Source: Deltaproteobacteria bacterium (GTDB taxonomy: Bacteria > Desulfobacterota_E > Deferrimicrobia > Deferrimicrobiales > Deferrimicrobiaceae). From it: 12,586 bases of DNA. This document shows positions 1 to 6,783 of this stretch, in pieces. The translations under genes and the position numbers were made by a program. Where the stretch lies: assembly GCA_023488945.1 (NCBI GenBank), contig JAMDBZ010000083.1:1-12586 (forward strand), written 5' to 3'. The notes beneath the pieces were generated by a model. The model made no database searches. It was not told the DNA's origin and was given only the letters and a program-made list of their open reading frames with translations. Position 1 is the first letter of the stretch, and the number at the start of each line of letters is the position of its first letter.

Positions 1-2
1 AC

Positions 3-54
3 GGTGTTTTCGCATGCGGAAATCTTGCCAGAAATTTCGAGGAGAGAAAACACC
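3..54. repeat. 9-bp perfect inverted repeat upstream of the gas vesicle genes
   Basis: GGTGTTTTC at 3-11 is matched exactly by GAAAACACC at 46-54, with 34 bases between the arms. Inside lie a short palindrome (GCATGC, 12-17) and a second small pairing, GAAAT (19-23) with ATTTC (34-38). No T-tract follows on either strand, so it does not look like an intrinsic terminator. It may be an operator or the 3' end of an upstream transcript. The window begins just before it, so its context is unknown. Confidence 0.4.
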
Positions 55-82
55 ATAACCTCCAAATCCATCAACAACTTAC

Positions 83-117
83 GGCAATGAGCGGGGCAAA
101 TTCACCCACTCATTTCC
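83..117. promoter_or_regulatory. Imperfect dyad in the leader of the hsp20/gvpH gene
   Basis: Bases 83-95 pair with 105-117: GG, AATGAG and GGG pair with CCC, CTCATT and CC, with single mismatches at C85/T115 and C92/A108. That is 11 of 13 pairs around a nine-base loop (96-104). It lies 54 bases upstream of the first start codon and has no U-tract after it. An operator for a repressor or activator, or a leader hairpin, are both possible. No convincing sigma-70 or sigma-54 promoter could be assigned between here and the start codon. Confidence 0.4.
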
Positions 118-170
118 ACGAAGAGCCACAAAACTAAAGGTGCACTCGATTTCGGAGAGGAGAGAAGGCA

Positions 171-695
171 ATGACCGGCAAGAAAGGGAAAAAAGTGACA
201 CATGAAACGGAAACGAGCTTTGGCGCGGGTCTCGGTGGGATCATGAAGGGCCTTGGCGACCTGGTGGAAAAGCTGGGGGAGCTTGCGGAAAAGGGGGAAG
301 AACTTTCGAAAACCGGCGAGATTCAAGGCAAGAAGGGCGTGAAAGGCGTGTATGGTTTTACCGTGAAAGTCGGTGTGGGAGACCAGGGGATCAAGGTCGA
401 GCCGTTCGGAAATGTTCGAACGGACAAGACAACCGGTCAGGCCGAAGTGCAGGAAATCCGTGAACCGATGGTGGATATTTTTGAAGAGAAAGGGTTTGTT
501 CTGGTTGTCGCAGAGATGCCCGGAATAGGGTCCAAGGATGTCAGAATCGATCTCAGGGATGACGTCCTGGCAATTGCTGCAGTGAAGGGCGACAAGAAAT
601 ACAGGAAGGAAATCCTGCTTCCGGGGAATTTTTCGCCGGAGAAGATGACGGTCTCCTGCAACAACGGCGTTGTTGAGGTCAAGCTTTTGCGCTGA
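171..695 (+). CDS. gvpH: Hsp20/alpha-crystallin family protein, gas vesicle GvpH-like
   Basis: This is a 174-residue small heat-shock protein of the type found in gas vesicle clusters. The first 55 residues are charged and helical (GLGDLVEKLGELAEKGEEL, about 27-45). A segment at 58-82 (GVKGVYGFTVKVGVGDQG then VEPFGN) resembles the characteristic pre-crystallin region of GvpH. A compact alpha-crystallin domain follows at about 100-174, with VDIFEEKGFVLVVAEMPGI and the terminal NNGVVEVKL strand. There is no C-terminal I-x-I tail, and the protein ends at the last beta strand. Haloarchaeal GvpH is known to bind GvpA and prevent its aggregation, and the same role is inferred here. The ATG is preceded by GGAG at 159-162, eight bases away. 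The gene ends 26 bases before the ATPase start, so co-transcription is likely. Its base composition is lower in GC than that of the right-hand genes. Confidence 0.82.
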   Translation: MTGKKGKKVTHETETSFGAGLGGIMKGLGDLVEKLGELAEKGEELSKTGEIQGKKGVKGVYGFTVKVGVGDQGIKVEPFGNVRTDKTTGQAEVQEIREPMVDIFEEKGFVLVVAEMPGIGSKDVRIDLRDDVLAIAAVKGDKKYRKEILLPGNFSPEKMTVSCNNGVVEVKLLR

Positions 696-704
696 CGACC
701 GTGA

Positions 705-713
705 AGGAAGGAG
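705..713 (+). promoter_or_regulatory. Ribosome binding site that fixes the AAA+ ATPase start
   Basis: AGGAAGGAG lies eight bases before ATG 722. It would be only two bases from ATG 716 and inside the open frame that begins at GTG 701. This makes 722 the likeliest start and the protein seven residues shorter than the longest frame. Confidence 0.6.
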
Positions 714-721
714 CGATGGAA

Positions 722-2878
722 ATGACTGACGCTCCCACGCTCAAGCTTCGGGTGACCGAAGCGCTAAACAAGGATGTGGGGCGTGCGCTCGTCCGGATCG
801 ATCCGGACGACCTTGCCGGGCTGCAGGTGAATATCGGGGATCTGGTGGAAATCACCGGCAAGCGGAAAACGGTAGGTAAGGCAATGCCGGCCTACAAGGA
901 GCAGCGGGGCCAGGCCCGCATACAAATGGACGGGCTGACCCGCGAGAATGCCGGTGTTGCCCTTGATGAATCCGTATCGATACGCCGGATTACCGCTCCC
1001 CCCGCCGGTCGCGTGGTGATTGCCCCGATAACGATCACGCCGGCGGATCGGGACCTGAAGTACATCGGCAGCCTCCTGGACGGTTTGCCCGTGGTGGACG
1101 GAGACAGGATCCGGGCGACCCTTTTCGGCACGCGTTCCGCGGACTTCAAGGTGGAAAACACCGCTCCTGCCGGGCCTGTGGTGATCAACCCGACGACGCA
1201 GTTGGTGATCGGCAAGGCCAAGGAAGAAGAGCGGGCGCTCGGGGTTTCGTACGAGGACATCGGGGGGCTCAAGCCGCAATTGCAGCGGATCCGCGAAATG
1301 ATCGAGCTTCCCCTCCGTTATCCGGAAATATTCGAGCGCCTGGGCATTGAGGCGCCGAAAGGCGTGCTGCTGCACGGCCCCCCGGGCTGCGGGAAGACGC
1401 TCATCGCGCGGGCCATCGCCAACGAGACGGAGGCAAAATTCCTCACGGTCAGCGGACCGGAGATCATCCACAAGTTTTACGGGGAGAGCGAAGCGCACCT
1501 GCGGAAGATCTTCGAGGAAGCCTCCAGGGAGGGGCCGAGCATCGTTTTTCTCGACGAGATCGACGCCATCGCGCCGCGGCGCGAGAAGGTCGTCGGTGAC
1601 GTGGAAAAGCGGGTCGTGGCGCAACTGCTTGCCCTGATGGATGGGCTGAAAAGGCGGCGCAACATCATCGTCATCGCGGCGACGAACCTCCCGAATGTCC
1701 TGGATCCCGCGCTACGCCGCCCGGGTCGTTTCGACCGGGAGATCGCCATCCCGATTCCGGACCGCAACGGCCGGCTGGAGATCCTGGAGATCTACAGTCG
1801 GGGGATGCCGCTTGCCGGTGACGTAGATATGGCGCACCTGGCTGCCATCACCCACGGTTTTGTCGGCGCCGACCTCGAGGCGCTGTGCCGTGAGGCGGCG
1901 ATGAGCTGCCTGCGCCACATCATGTCCGACATTGATCTTTCCCTGACGGCGATTCCCTACGAGCAGCTCGGTCGGCTGGAGGTGGGCATGGAGCATTTCC
2001 TGCTTGCTTTTAGGGAGGTGGAACCCTCCGCCATTCGGGAGGTGTTTGTCGAGGTCCCGGATGTACGCTGGGACGACATCGGCGGGCTCGGTGAGGTGAA
2101 GGAACGCCTCGTGGAGGCGGTAGAGTGGCCTCTCAAGTATCCTCGCCTGTTTGAAAAGGCGAGAGTCAGACCGCCGAAGGGCATCCTGCTTTCGGGTCCG
2201 CCGGGGTGCGGGAAGACCATGCTGGCCAAGGCGATTGCCACGGAAAGCCAGGTCAACTTCATCTCCGTCAAGGGGCCGGCGCTGCTTTCCAGGTATGTCG
2301 GGGAGTCCGAACAGGCAGTTCGTGACGTTTTCCACAAGGCCCGCCAGGCCGCCCCCTGTATTGTTTTTTTCGATGAACTCGACGCTCTGGTGCCGGCGAG
2401 AAGCGGGGGCGCGACGGATTCTCATGTTGCGGAACGCGTGCTGAGCCAGTTCCTGGCGGAAATGGATGGAGTGGAGGAATTGCGGGGCGTTCTGGTGCTG
2501 GGGGCGACGAACCGGAGGGACTTGCTCGACCCCGCGATGCTTCGCCCCGGGCGATTTGACGTCCTGGTGGATATCCCCCTTCCCGATGAGCGGGAACGCC
2601 GTGACATCTTCTCTGTCCACCTCCGCGGCAAGCCTACGTCCCCCGGGATCGACGCCGCCGATCTTGCCGCTCGCACGGAAGGTTTCAGCGGGGCGGACAT
2701 GGCGGGGGTGTGCCAGCGAGCCGCCATGGAGGCCTTGCGGAGGGTTGTGGCCGCCGCCGAGGGATGTCCACCGGACGAGGGGAGCCTGAAAATCGAGCGT
2801 TCGGACTTCGATTTTGTCTTGGCCGAGGTCAAGAGCGACGATCTTCGAAGGGGAGGTTTGACGAGGCGGGTCACATGA
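722..2878 (+). CDS. CDC48/p97/VAT-family double AAA+ ATPase
   Basis: The 718-residue protein has the full CDC48 layout. An N-domain (about 5-185) begins with the double-psi barrel signature LKLRVTEAL...GRALVRIDPDD. The D1 module has Walker A GPPGCGKT at 219-226 and Walker B IVFLDEID at 274-281. The D2 module has GPPGCGKT at 492-499 and IVFFDELD at 547-554. Both modules keep sensor 1 (ATN) and the RPGRFD arginine-finger region, so both look catalytically competent. CDC48 proteins are hexameric unfoldases and segregases acting in the cytosol. They are common in archaea and recur in bacterial gas vesicle clusters. Here it follows a GvpH-like chaperone and overlaps a GvpF/L gene (ATGA, 2875-2878), so remodelling or quality control of gas vesicle proteins is the inferred job. 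The substrate is unknown. A general proteostasis ATPase that merely sits here is the alternative. Confidence 0.9.
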   Translation: MTDAPTLKLRVTEALNKDVGRALVRIDPDDLAGLQVNIGDLVEITGKRKTVGKAMPAYKEQRGQARIQMDGLTRENAGVALDESVSIRRITAPPAGRVVIAPITITPADRDLKYIGSLLDGLPVVDGDRIRATLFGTRSADFKVENTAPAGPVVINPTTQLVIGKAKEEERALGVSYEDIGGLKPQLQRIREMIELPLRYPEIFERLGIEAPKGVLLHGPPGCGKTLIARAIANETEAKFLTVSGPEIIHKFYGESEAHLRKIFEEASREGPSIVFLDEIDAIAPRREKVVGDVEKRVVAQLLALMDGLKRRRNIIVIAATNLPNVLDPALRRPGRFDREIAIPIPDRNGRLEILEIYSRGMPLAGDVDMAHLAAITHGFVGADLEALCREAAMSCLRHIMSDIDLSLTAIPYEQLGRLEVGMEHFLLAFREVEPSAIREVFVEVPDVRWDDIGGLGEVKERLVEAVEWPLKYPRLFEKARVRPPKGILLSGPPGCGKTMLAKAIATESQVNFISVKGPALLSRYVGESEQAVRDVFHKARQAAPCIVFFDELDALVPARSGGATDSHVAERVLSQFLAEMDGVEELRGVLVLGATNRRDLLDPAMLRPGRFDVLVDIPLPDERERRDIFSVHLRGKPTSPGIDAADLAARTEGFSGADMAGVCQRAAMEALRRVVAAAEGCPPDEGSLKIERSDFDFVLAEVKSDDLRRGGLTRRVT

Positions 2879-3732
2879 ATCAAGAGCCGACGGGCTTGCC
2901 GGGCAGCGCCGCGGCGGGAGTCTATCTCTTTTGTTTCGCCTATCCCGCGGCCATCCCCGCCATTGGCGGTCCGGGCCTGGAGGACGCCAGGGCCGTGTCC
3001 TGTGAAGGCGCAGGCGGCGTCGTCGCCGTGGTTGCGCCGGTGAATGTGGAAGAGTTTTGCGGGCCGGCATCCGAGGCCAACCTGCGCGACCTCGCGTGGA
3101 TGGCCCCGAGAGCTTTCCATCACGAAATGGTGATCGAACGGGTGATGCGCAGCTCCCCGGTCCTCCCGGCACGGTTCGGGACCATCTTTGCCTCCCCGGA
3201 AAGCTTGGCGCGCTTCCTTGCACGACACCACCTTGCGATCACCCGCTTCCTGGAATCAATCACCGGCAAGGAAGAGTGGGCAGTCAAGGGGTTCCTGGAG
3301 CGGTCCAAGGCGGAAAAACGCCTGGTCGAAGCCGACGATCGTTTTTTGAGGCTCCCGTCATCCCCGGGCAGCCGCTACATGCAACTCCAGCGGTTGCGGG
3401 CGGAAGCCGGCAGAGCGGTGGCGTCATGGGCGACAACGGTGGTGCAGGCCATCGGGAAGGAACTGGAACGCGAGGCGGCCGATGTGCGGACGGTGAAGCC
3501 CCGCGCCCTTGACGCCCCGGGAAAGCTGTTCGAAGAGATCGCCAACTGGGCCTTCCTGGTCCGCCGCGAGACCGTGGCACACTTCCGCGAGCGGGTGGAG
3601 CAGGTCGGTGCCCGGTACCGGGAGCAGGGTGTGCATCTGGAGGTCTCCGGGCCCTGGCCGCCCTACAACTTTTGTCCGTCCCTGGGCGACGACGAGGAAT
3701 CGGACTCTTCCCGCTCGGAGATGCCTGGTTGA
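2875..3732 (+). CDS. GvpL/GvpF family gas vesicle protein (first copy)
   Basis: This 285-residue protein belongs to the GvpF/GvpL family. These are accessory proteins of gas vesicle formation; GvpF binds GvpA and acts early in assembly, and the family has two alpha/beta domains. Family landmarks are clear: GVYLFCFAYP at 15-24 as the first strand, VLPARFGTIF at 96-105, GKEEWAVKGF at 131-140, PGSRYM at 164-169 and the near-terminal SGPWPPYNF at 258-266. The tail after that motif is short, acidic and serine-rich. The start is the ATG in the ATGA overlap with the ATPase stop, which implies translational coupling. An in-frame extension back to 2710 lies entirely inside the ATPase and is rejected. 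Whether it is GvpF or GvpL cannot be decided by eye. Confidence 0.88.
   Translation: MNQEPTGLPGSAAAGVYLFCFAYPAAIPAIGGPGLEDARAVSCEGAGGVVAVVAPVNVEEFCGPASEANLRDLAWMAPRAFHHEMVIERVMRSSPVLPARFGTIFASPESLARFLARHHLAITRFLESITGKEEWAVKGFLERSKAEKRLVEADDRFLRLPSSPGSRYMQLQRLRAEAGRAVASWATTVVQAIGKELEREAADVRTVKPRALDAPGKLFEEIANWAFLVRRETVAHFRERVEQVGARYREQGVHLEVSGPWPPYNFCPSLGDDEESDSSRSEMPG
3716..3720 (+). promoter_or_regulatory. Ribosome binding site for a TTG start
   Basis: CGGAG lies eight bases before TTG 3729. That TTG overlaps the upstream TGA (TTGA, 3729-3732), matching the coupling style of the other junctions. A farther in-frame TTG at 3672 has no Shine-Dalgarno sequence and falls inside the previous gene's conserved PYNF motif. 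Confidence 0.55.
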
Positions 3733-4544
3733 GAGGAACAGCCCTCCTCGTCTACTGCGTCTGTGAAACACCACAGGGACCGCCGCCCGCGGAGATTCGC
3801 GGCGTCGACGGCCAGCCGGTGTATCTCATCGACGACGATGGGCTCTGCGTCGTGGTCTCCCCTCTCCCGCAGCCGGCGGGCGCCGTTGCCCCCGATGTTT
3901 CGCGCATCCTGGACTTTGAAAAGGTGGTGGAGGTGTTTCACCGCGCCCGCACTGTCCTGCCGTTCCGTTTCGGATGCGTGCTGGGTGGCGAGATGCGCGT
4001 GAGGGAGGCGCTTCGCGCACGCCGCGGGGAATACCAAGCCTTCCTGCGGCGCCTGAGCGGATGCGTCGAGATGGGCGTGCGTTTGCTCCTGCCTTGGAAA
4101 GACAGGGCACCGTCCGGCGATGGGCCGGGCCCGGGTTCCGCGGCCGACGCCGCGCCGGCAGGCACGTCCCCGGGCATACGTTACCTGCATGCCCGGAGGG
4201 CCCGGTACCAGGAGGAAGAACGCTTGGCCCTTGAGGAAGAGGAAGACGAAACGGTCGAAAGGTGCCGGACAGCCTTTGCCGGCCTCTACGTGGATTTTCG
4301 ATCGGAGCTGTCACGCATTCGAGGACCGGGCGCGTCCGAATGGGATCATGCCGCTTCGCGAGGGCGGGACGGCGCGGAACCGGGCGTGCGGATGGCCTCC
4401 CTGGTGTTCCTGGTGAAGAGGGATCGAGAGGAGACCTTCCGGGAGGCGTTTCGGGTTCTCTCCCGGAAGGAAGGAACGAAGATCCTGTTAAGCGGCCCTT
4501 GGCCCCCTTACAACTTTGTCACGGGGGAGGAGATGGAGAAATGA
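3729..4544 (+). CDS. GvpL/GvpF family gas vesicle protein (second, divergent copy)
   Basis: This is a 271-residue second GvpF/L protein, starting at TTG as MRGTALLVYCVCET. It shares VLPFRFG at 77-83, a GIRYLHARR segment at 149-157 (the family's G-x-x-Y-L region) and SGPWPPYNF at 255-263 with its neighbour. It differs in three ways. The EWGVK-type motif is replaced by CVEMGVRLLL at 112-121. A Gly/Pro/Ala-rich insert occupies about 127-148. A strongly acidic helix (LALEEEEDE) lies at 166-174. The two copies are therefore diverged rather than a recent duplication, and probably play separate F-like and L-like roles in gas vesicle assembly. The gene overlaps its left neighbour by four bases (TTGA) and the kinase gene by four (ATGA), so production of all three is probably coupled. 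Confidence 0.85.
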   Translation: MRGTALLVYCVCETPQGPPPAEIRGVDGQPVYLIDDDGLCVVVSPLPQPAGAVAPDVSRILDFEKVVEVFHRARTVLPFRFGCVLGGEMRVREALRARRGEYQAFLRRLSGCVEMGVRLLLPWKDRAPSGDGPGPGSAADAAPAGTSPGIRYLHARRARYQEEERLALEEEEDETVERCRTAFAGLYVDFRSELSRIRGPGASEWDHAASRGRDGAEPGVRMASLVFLVKRDREETFREAFRVLSRKEGTKILLSGPWPPYNFVTGEEMEK

Positions 4545-6148
4545 AAGACGACACCCTTGAGCGGCAGCTCGATATCTCGCTTGGGCGCCTCAAGGATCTT
4601 CTCGGACATGCCGACGCGGCTCCGGTGAAGGGAATCCTCTCCGATGCATTCCATGACCTCTCGAACGTCCTGGGGGAACTGGCCGCGGTTCGCAGGCGCT
4701 CCGATGAATTTCACGACCTCCTCGTCAACGCGATTCCCTCCTCGATCCTCCTGGTCGATCGAAACCTGCAGGTGCTCTTCGCCAACAGGAACTTTCTCGA
4801 AAAGACCTGCCGGAGCAAGAACAATATCGTCGGCAAGCGGCTGTCGCAGGTTTTCCCGGAGGTGATCATCGAAGAACTCGGCCTCGAGGCGGCGATTCGC
4901 AGCGTTTTCGACAGCGGTGACTCCACGCAGGGACAAAGGCTTACCTACCGGGCGCCGGCTGTGCCCCTGCGCACGTACTACTATCGCATGATACCGGTGA
5001 TCTGGACGGCCAACGTGGATGCGGTCCTGCTGTTGATGGAGGATGTGTCCGAACAGGTTCAGTTGAGCAAGGAAGTGCGCTGTGCCGAACGCCACCTCGC
5101 CAGCGTGGTCGACAGTGCCAGCGACATCGTGCTCTCCACCGACAAGGAAGGGAGAATCCTGACCTGGAACCCGGCGGCGGAGAGGATCTCGGGCTACCCG
5201 GGAGACGATGTGAAAGGTCGTTCCCTGTTTGAGTACATCGCTAAGGAGCACCGCGAAGATGCGAAGGCGTTCCTCTCGAACTTGGAGCTCGAGGGGGGAC
5301 CTCGAACCGCGGATTGGATACTCCTCACTGCCGACGAAGCCAGCGTTTTCATCTCGTGGGTATTTTCCACCATGAAAGATGAAGCATCGCACACCGTAGG
5401 ATTCGTGGCGGTTGGACGAGACCAGACCGAACGCCGCAAGCTGGAGGTGCAGCGCCTCCAGCGCGAAAAGCTGGCGGCCCTGGGCGTGATGGCGGGAGGG
5501 ATCGCCCACGAACTCCGCAATCCCCTGGCGGTTTGTTCGTCCGCCGCCCAGTTTCTCATGAACGATGGAATCAAACCGGAGTTTCGCCGCGAATGCGCGG
5601 CAAAGGTTCAGAACGGCATTGCCAGGGCCTCCGCCATCATCGAAAACGTGTTGACGTTCGCCCGCCCTTCGGAGAAGGCCGATTTTGTGCCCTTGGACAT
5701 CGTGGCGGTACTAGACGAAATGTTTCGATTGGTTGCCTACGAGGCGAGGGTTCAAAAAATTGAGCTGGTGCCCGATCTGCCGAACGAACGGATCGTCGTG
5801 AACGGAAACAAAGGCCTTCTGCAGCAAGTGTTCATAAACCTTTTTCTGAACGCCGTCAAAGCCATGCCCAAGGGGGGCAAGCTGCGCACTTCGGCGGCAC
5901 GCAGCGGCAGCGAAGTCTTGATCCGCGTCGCCGACACCGGTTGCGGGATCCCGCAGGAAGCGCTGGCCAAGGTTTTCGACCCTTTTTACAGTATGTTGCC
6001 GATGGGAGCCGACACGGGATTGGGGCTGTCGCTTTGTTACTCGATCGTGAAGGAGCACCTGGGCTCGATTGAAGTGGAGAGCACGGCAGGGGCGGGGACG
6101 ACACTGACGGTGAGATTGCCGGTGGTTACGGGCGAGGCGCCGATCTGA
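4541..6148 (+). CDS. Cytosolic PAS-PAS sensor histidine kinase in the gas vesicle operon
   Basis: The 535-residue kinase shows no membrane segment. A short N-terminal helical region (1-55) is followed by a PAS domain at about 57-172, with IPSSILLVDRNLQVLFANRNF, and a second PAS domain at about 184-298, with IVLSTDKEGRILTWNPAAE. The HisKA dimerisation helix carries GGIAHELRNPLA with phospho-acceptor His323. The ATPase domain has an N box (NLFLNAVKAM, Asn437), G1 (DTGCGI, 465-470), an F box (FDPFYS) and G2 (GLGLSL, 493-498). All catalytic boxes are intact, and the arrangement resembles NtrB/AtoS-type kinases. The start ATG overlaps the gvpF/L stop, and its stop overlaps the receiver start (TGATG). 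It presumably phosphorylates that receiver. The signal is unknown. No haem- or flavin-binding residues can be named from the sequence alone. The in-frame extension to 4262 is rejected because it lies inside the gvp gene. Confidence 0.92.
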   Translation: MKDDTLERQLDISLGRLKDLLGHADAAPVKGILSDAFHDLSNVLGELAAVRRRSDEFHDLLVNAIPSSILLVDRNLQVLFANRNFLEKTCRSKNNIVGKRLSQVFPEVIIEELGLEAAIRSVFDSGDSTQGQRLTYRAPAVPLRTYYYRMIPVIWTANVDAVLLLMEDVSEQVQLSKEVRCAERHLASVVDSASDIVLSTDKEGRILTWNPAAERISGYPGDDVKGRSLFEYIAKEHREDAKAFLSNLELEGGPRTADWILLTADEASVFISWVFSTMKDEASHTVGFVAVGRDQTERRKLEVQRLQREKLAALGVMAGGIAHELRNPLAVCSSAAQFLMNDGIKPEFRRECAAKVQNGIARASAIIENVLTFARPSEKADFVPLDIVAVLDEMFRLVAYEARVQKIELVPDLPNERIVVNGNKGLLQQVFINLFLNAVKAMPKGGKLRTSAARSGSEVLIRVADTGCGIPQEALAKVFDPFYSMLPMGADTGLGLSLCYSIVKEHLGSIEVESTAGAGTTLTVRLPVVTGEAPI

Positions 6149-6528
6149 TGGAGATGCCGCGGGGCCTCTTTCTCATCATCGACGACGAGCCGGATTTGTG
6201 CTGGCTCTTGGAACAGTTCCTGCGTCAAGAGGGTTGCGCGGCGAAAGCCGCGCGGAACAGATGCGAAGCGCTCGACCTGGTCAAGCGTTTCCGTTTCCGG
6301 TTGGCCTTCATGGACGTGAAGCTTCCGGACGCGGACGGGATCGACCTTGCTCGGCGCCTGAGGGAACTTGATCCGGGCCTGCCAATCGTGCTTGTTTCGG
6401 GCTCCCTTTCCGAAGGTGACGTCGACCTTCAGAAGGCCCTCGCCGATGGATTGGTTTGCGGCTTCATAAGGAAGCCCTTTAAACACGAGGAGATCAGGAA
6501 GGCGATCGGCTGCGGGCGCCTTTACTGA
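6148..6528 (+). CDS. Single-domain response regulator (receiver only)
   Basis: This 126-residue CheY-like receiver has every phosphorylation residue: the acidic pair Asp12/Asp13 (LIIDDEPD), phospho-acceptor Asp56 (LAFMDVKLPD), the switch serine at 84 (VLVSGS) and Lys109 (IRKPF). No DNA-binding or enzymatic output domain follows. It begins one base inside the kinase stop codon (TGATG), so it is translated by coupling and is the natural partner of that kinase. It could act through protein-protein contact, for example on the ATPase or GvpF/L proteins, relay phosphate to another regulator, or serve as a phosphate sink. The sequence does not choose between these. It is the last gene before a non-coding gap with a terminator-like structure. 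Confidence 0.9.
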   Translation: MEMPRGLFLIIDDEPDLCWLLEQFLRQEGCAAKAARNRCEALDLVKRFRFRLAFMDVKLPDADGIDLARRLRELDPGLPIVLVSGSLSEGDVDLQKALADGLVCGFIRKPFKHEEIRKAIGCGRLY

Positions 6529-6573
6529 TCGGCGGGATTCAATAGCCAATCCGGCATTGCCATAATATTTTCC

Positions 6574-6603
6574 CGGTAATCGGCGTAAGCGCCACGGTTA
6601 TCG
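6574..6603. repeat. Near-direct 9-base repeat, 21-base period
   Basis: CGGTAATCG at 6574-6582 recurs as CGGTTATCG at 6595-6603, with one mismatch. The 21-base start-to-start spacing is about two helical turns, as expected if two protein subunits bind the same face of the DNA. A small GGCG-TAAG-CGCC hairpin lies between the copies (6582-6593). The position, downstream of one operon and far from the next start, makes a regulatory role uncertain. Confidence 0.25.
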
Positions 6604-6681
6604 AAAAAAGCCGCGGGGGCCACCCCGCCAGTCACTCCTTTCGAAAACCTCAAGCTCCTCATCACCGCAGGCTTTTTTTTT
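6604..6681. terminator. Probable bidirectional terminator after the response regulator gene
   Basis: AAAAAAGCCGCGG (6604-6616) pairs with CCGC-A-GGCTTTTTT (6665-6678), a 13-bp stem with one bulged A at 6669, followed by further T residues to 6681. The 48-base loop is unusually long. Read on the minus strand, the inner hairpin GCGGGG-TGGC-CCCCGC (6628-6613), followed by GGC and six T (6612-6604), is itself a standard intrinsic terminator pointing left. The + direction fits termination of the gas vesicle operon. The minus direction has no gene to serve in this window. Confidence 0.45.
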
Positions 6682-6783
6682 GTCACATTTTGAGGCCTTC
6701 GGCAAGGGAGCAGTTCCGGCGGGGGAGGTTTTCCTTGGACAGACGGTGGATCTTTACCCCGAACCGCCCGGGTGAAAGGTCAT

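Noticed and set aside
2710..2874. In-frame N-terminal extension of the first GvpF/L protein.
   Set aside because: It lies wholly inside the ATPase gene and has no family similarity. The ATGA overlap at 2875 gives a normal N-terminus.
1712..3223. A long minus-strand open frame of 503 codons, and similar long minus frames at 4508-5509 and 11231-12283.
   Set aside because: They are antisense shadows in GC-rich DNA: rich in Arg/Pro/His/Gly or mirroring conserved + strand codons, with no recognisable domains, opposite genes with clear families.
4262..4540. In-frame N-terminal extension of the histidine kinase.
   Set aside because: It is the out-of-frame shadow of the second GvpF/L gene, with Arg/Gly-rich low-complexity translation.
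6539..6567. Possible promoter with CATAAT at 6562-6567 after the response regulator gene.
   Set aside because: The -35 match is poor, and a terminator-like stem follows immediately, so there is no gene for it to serve.
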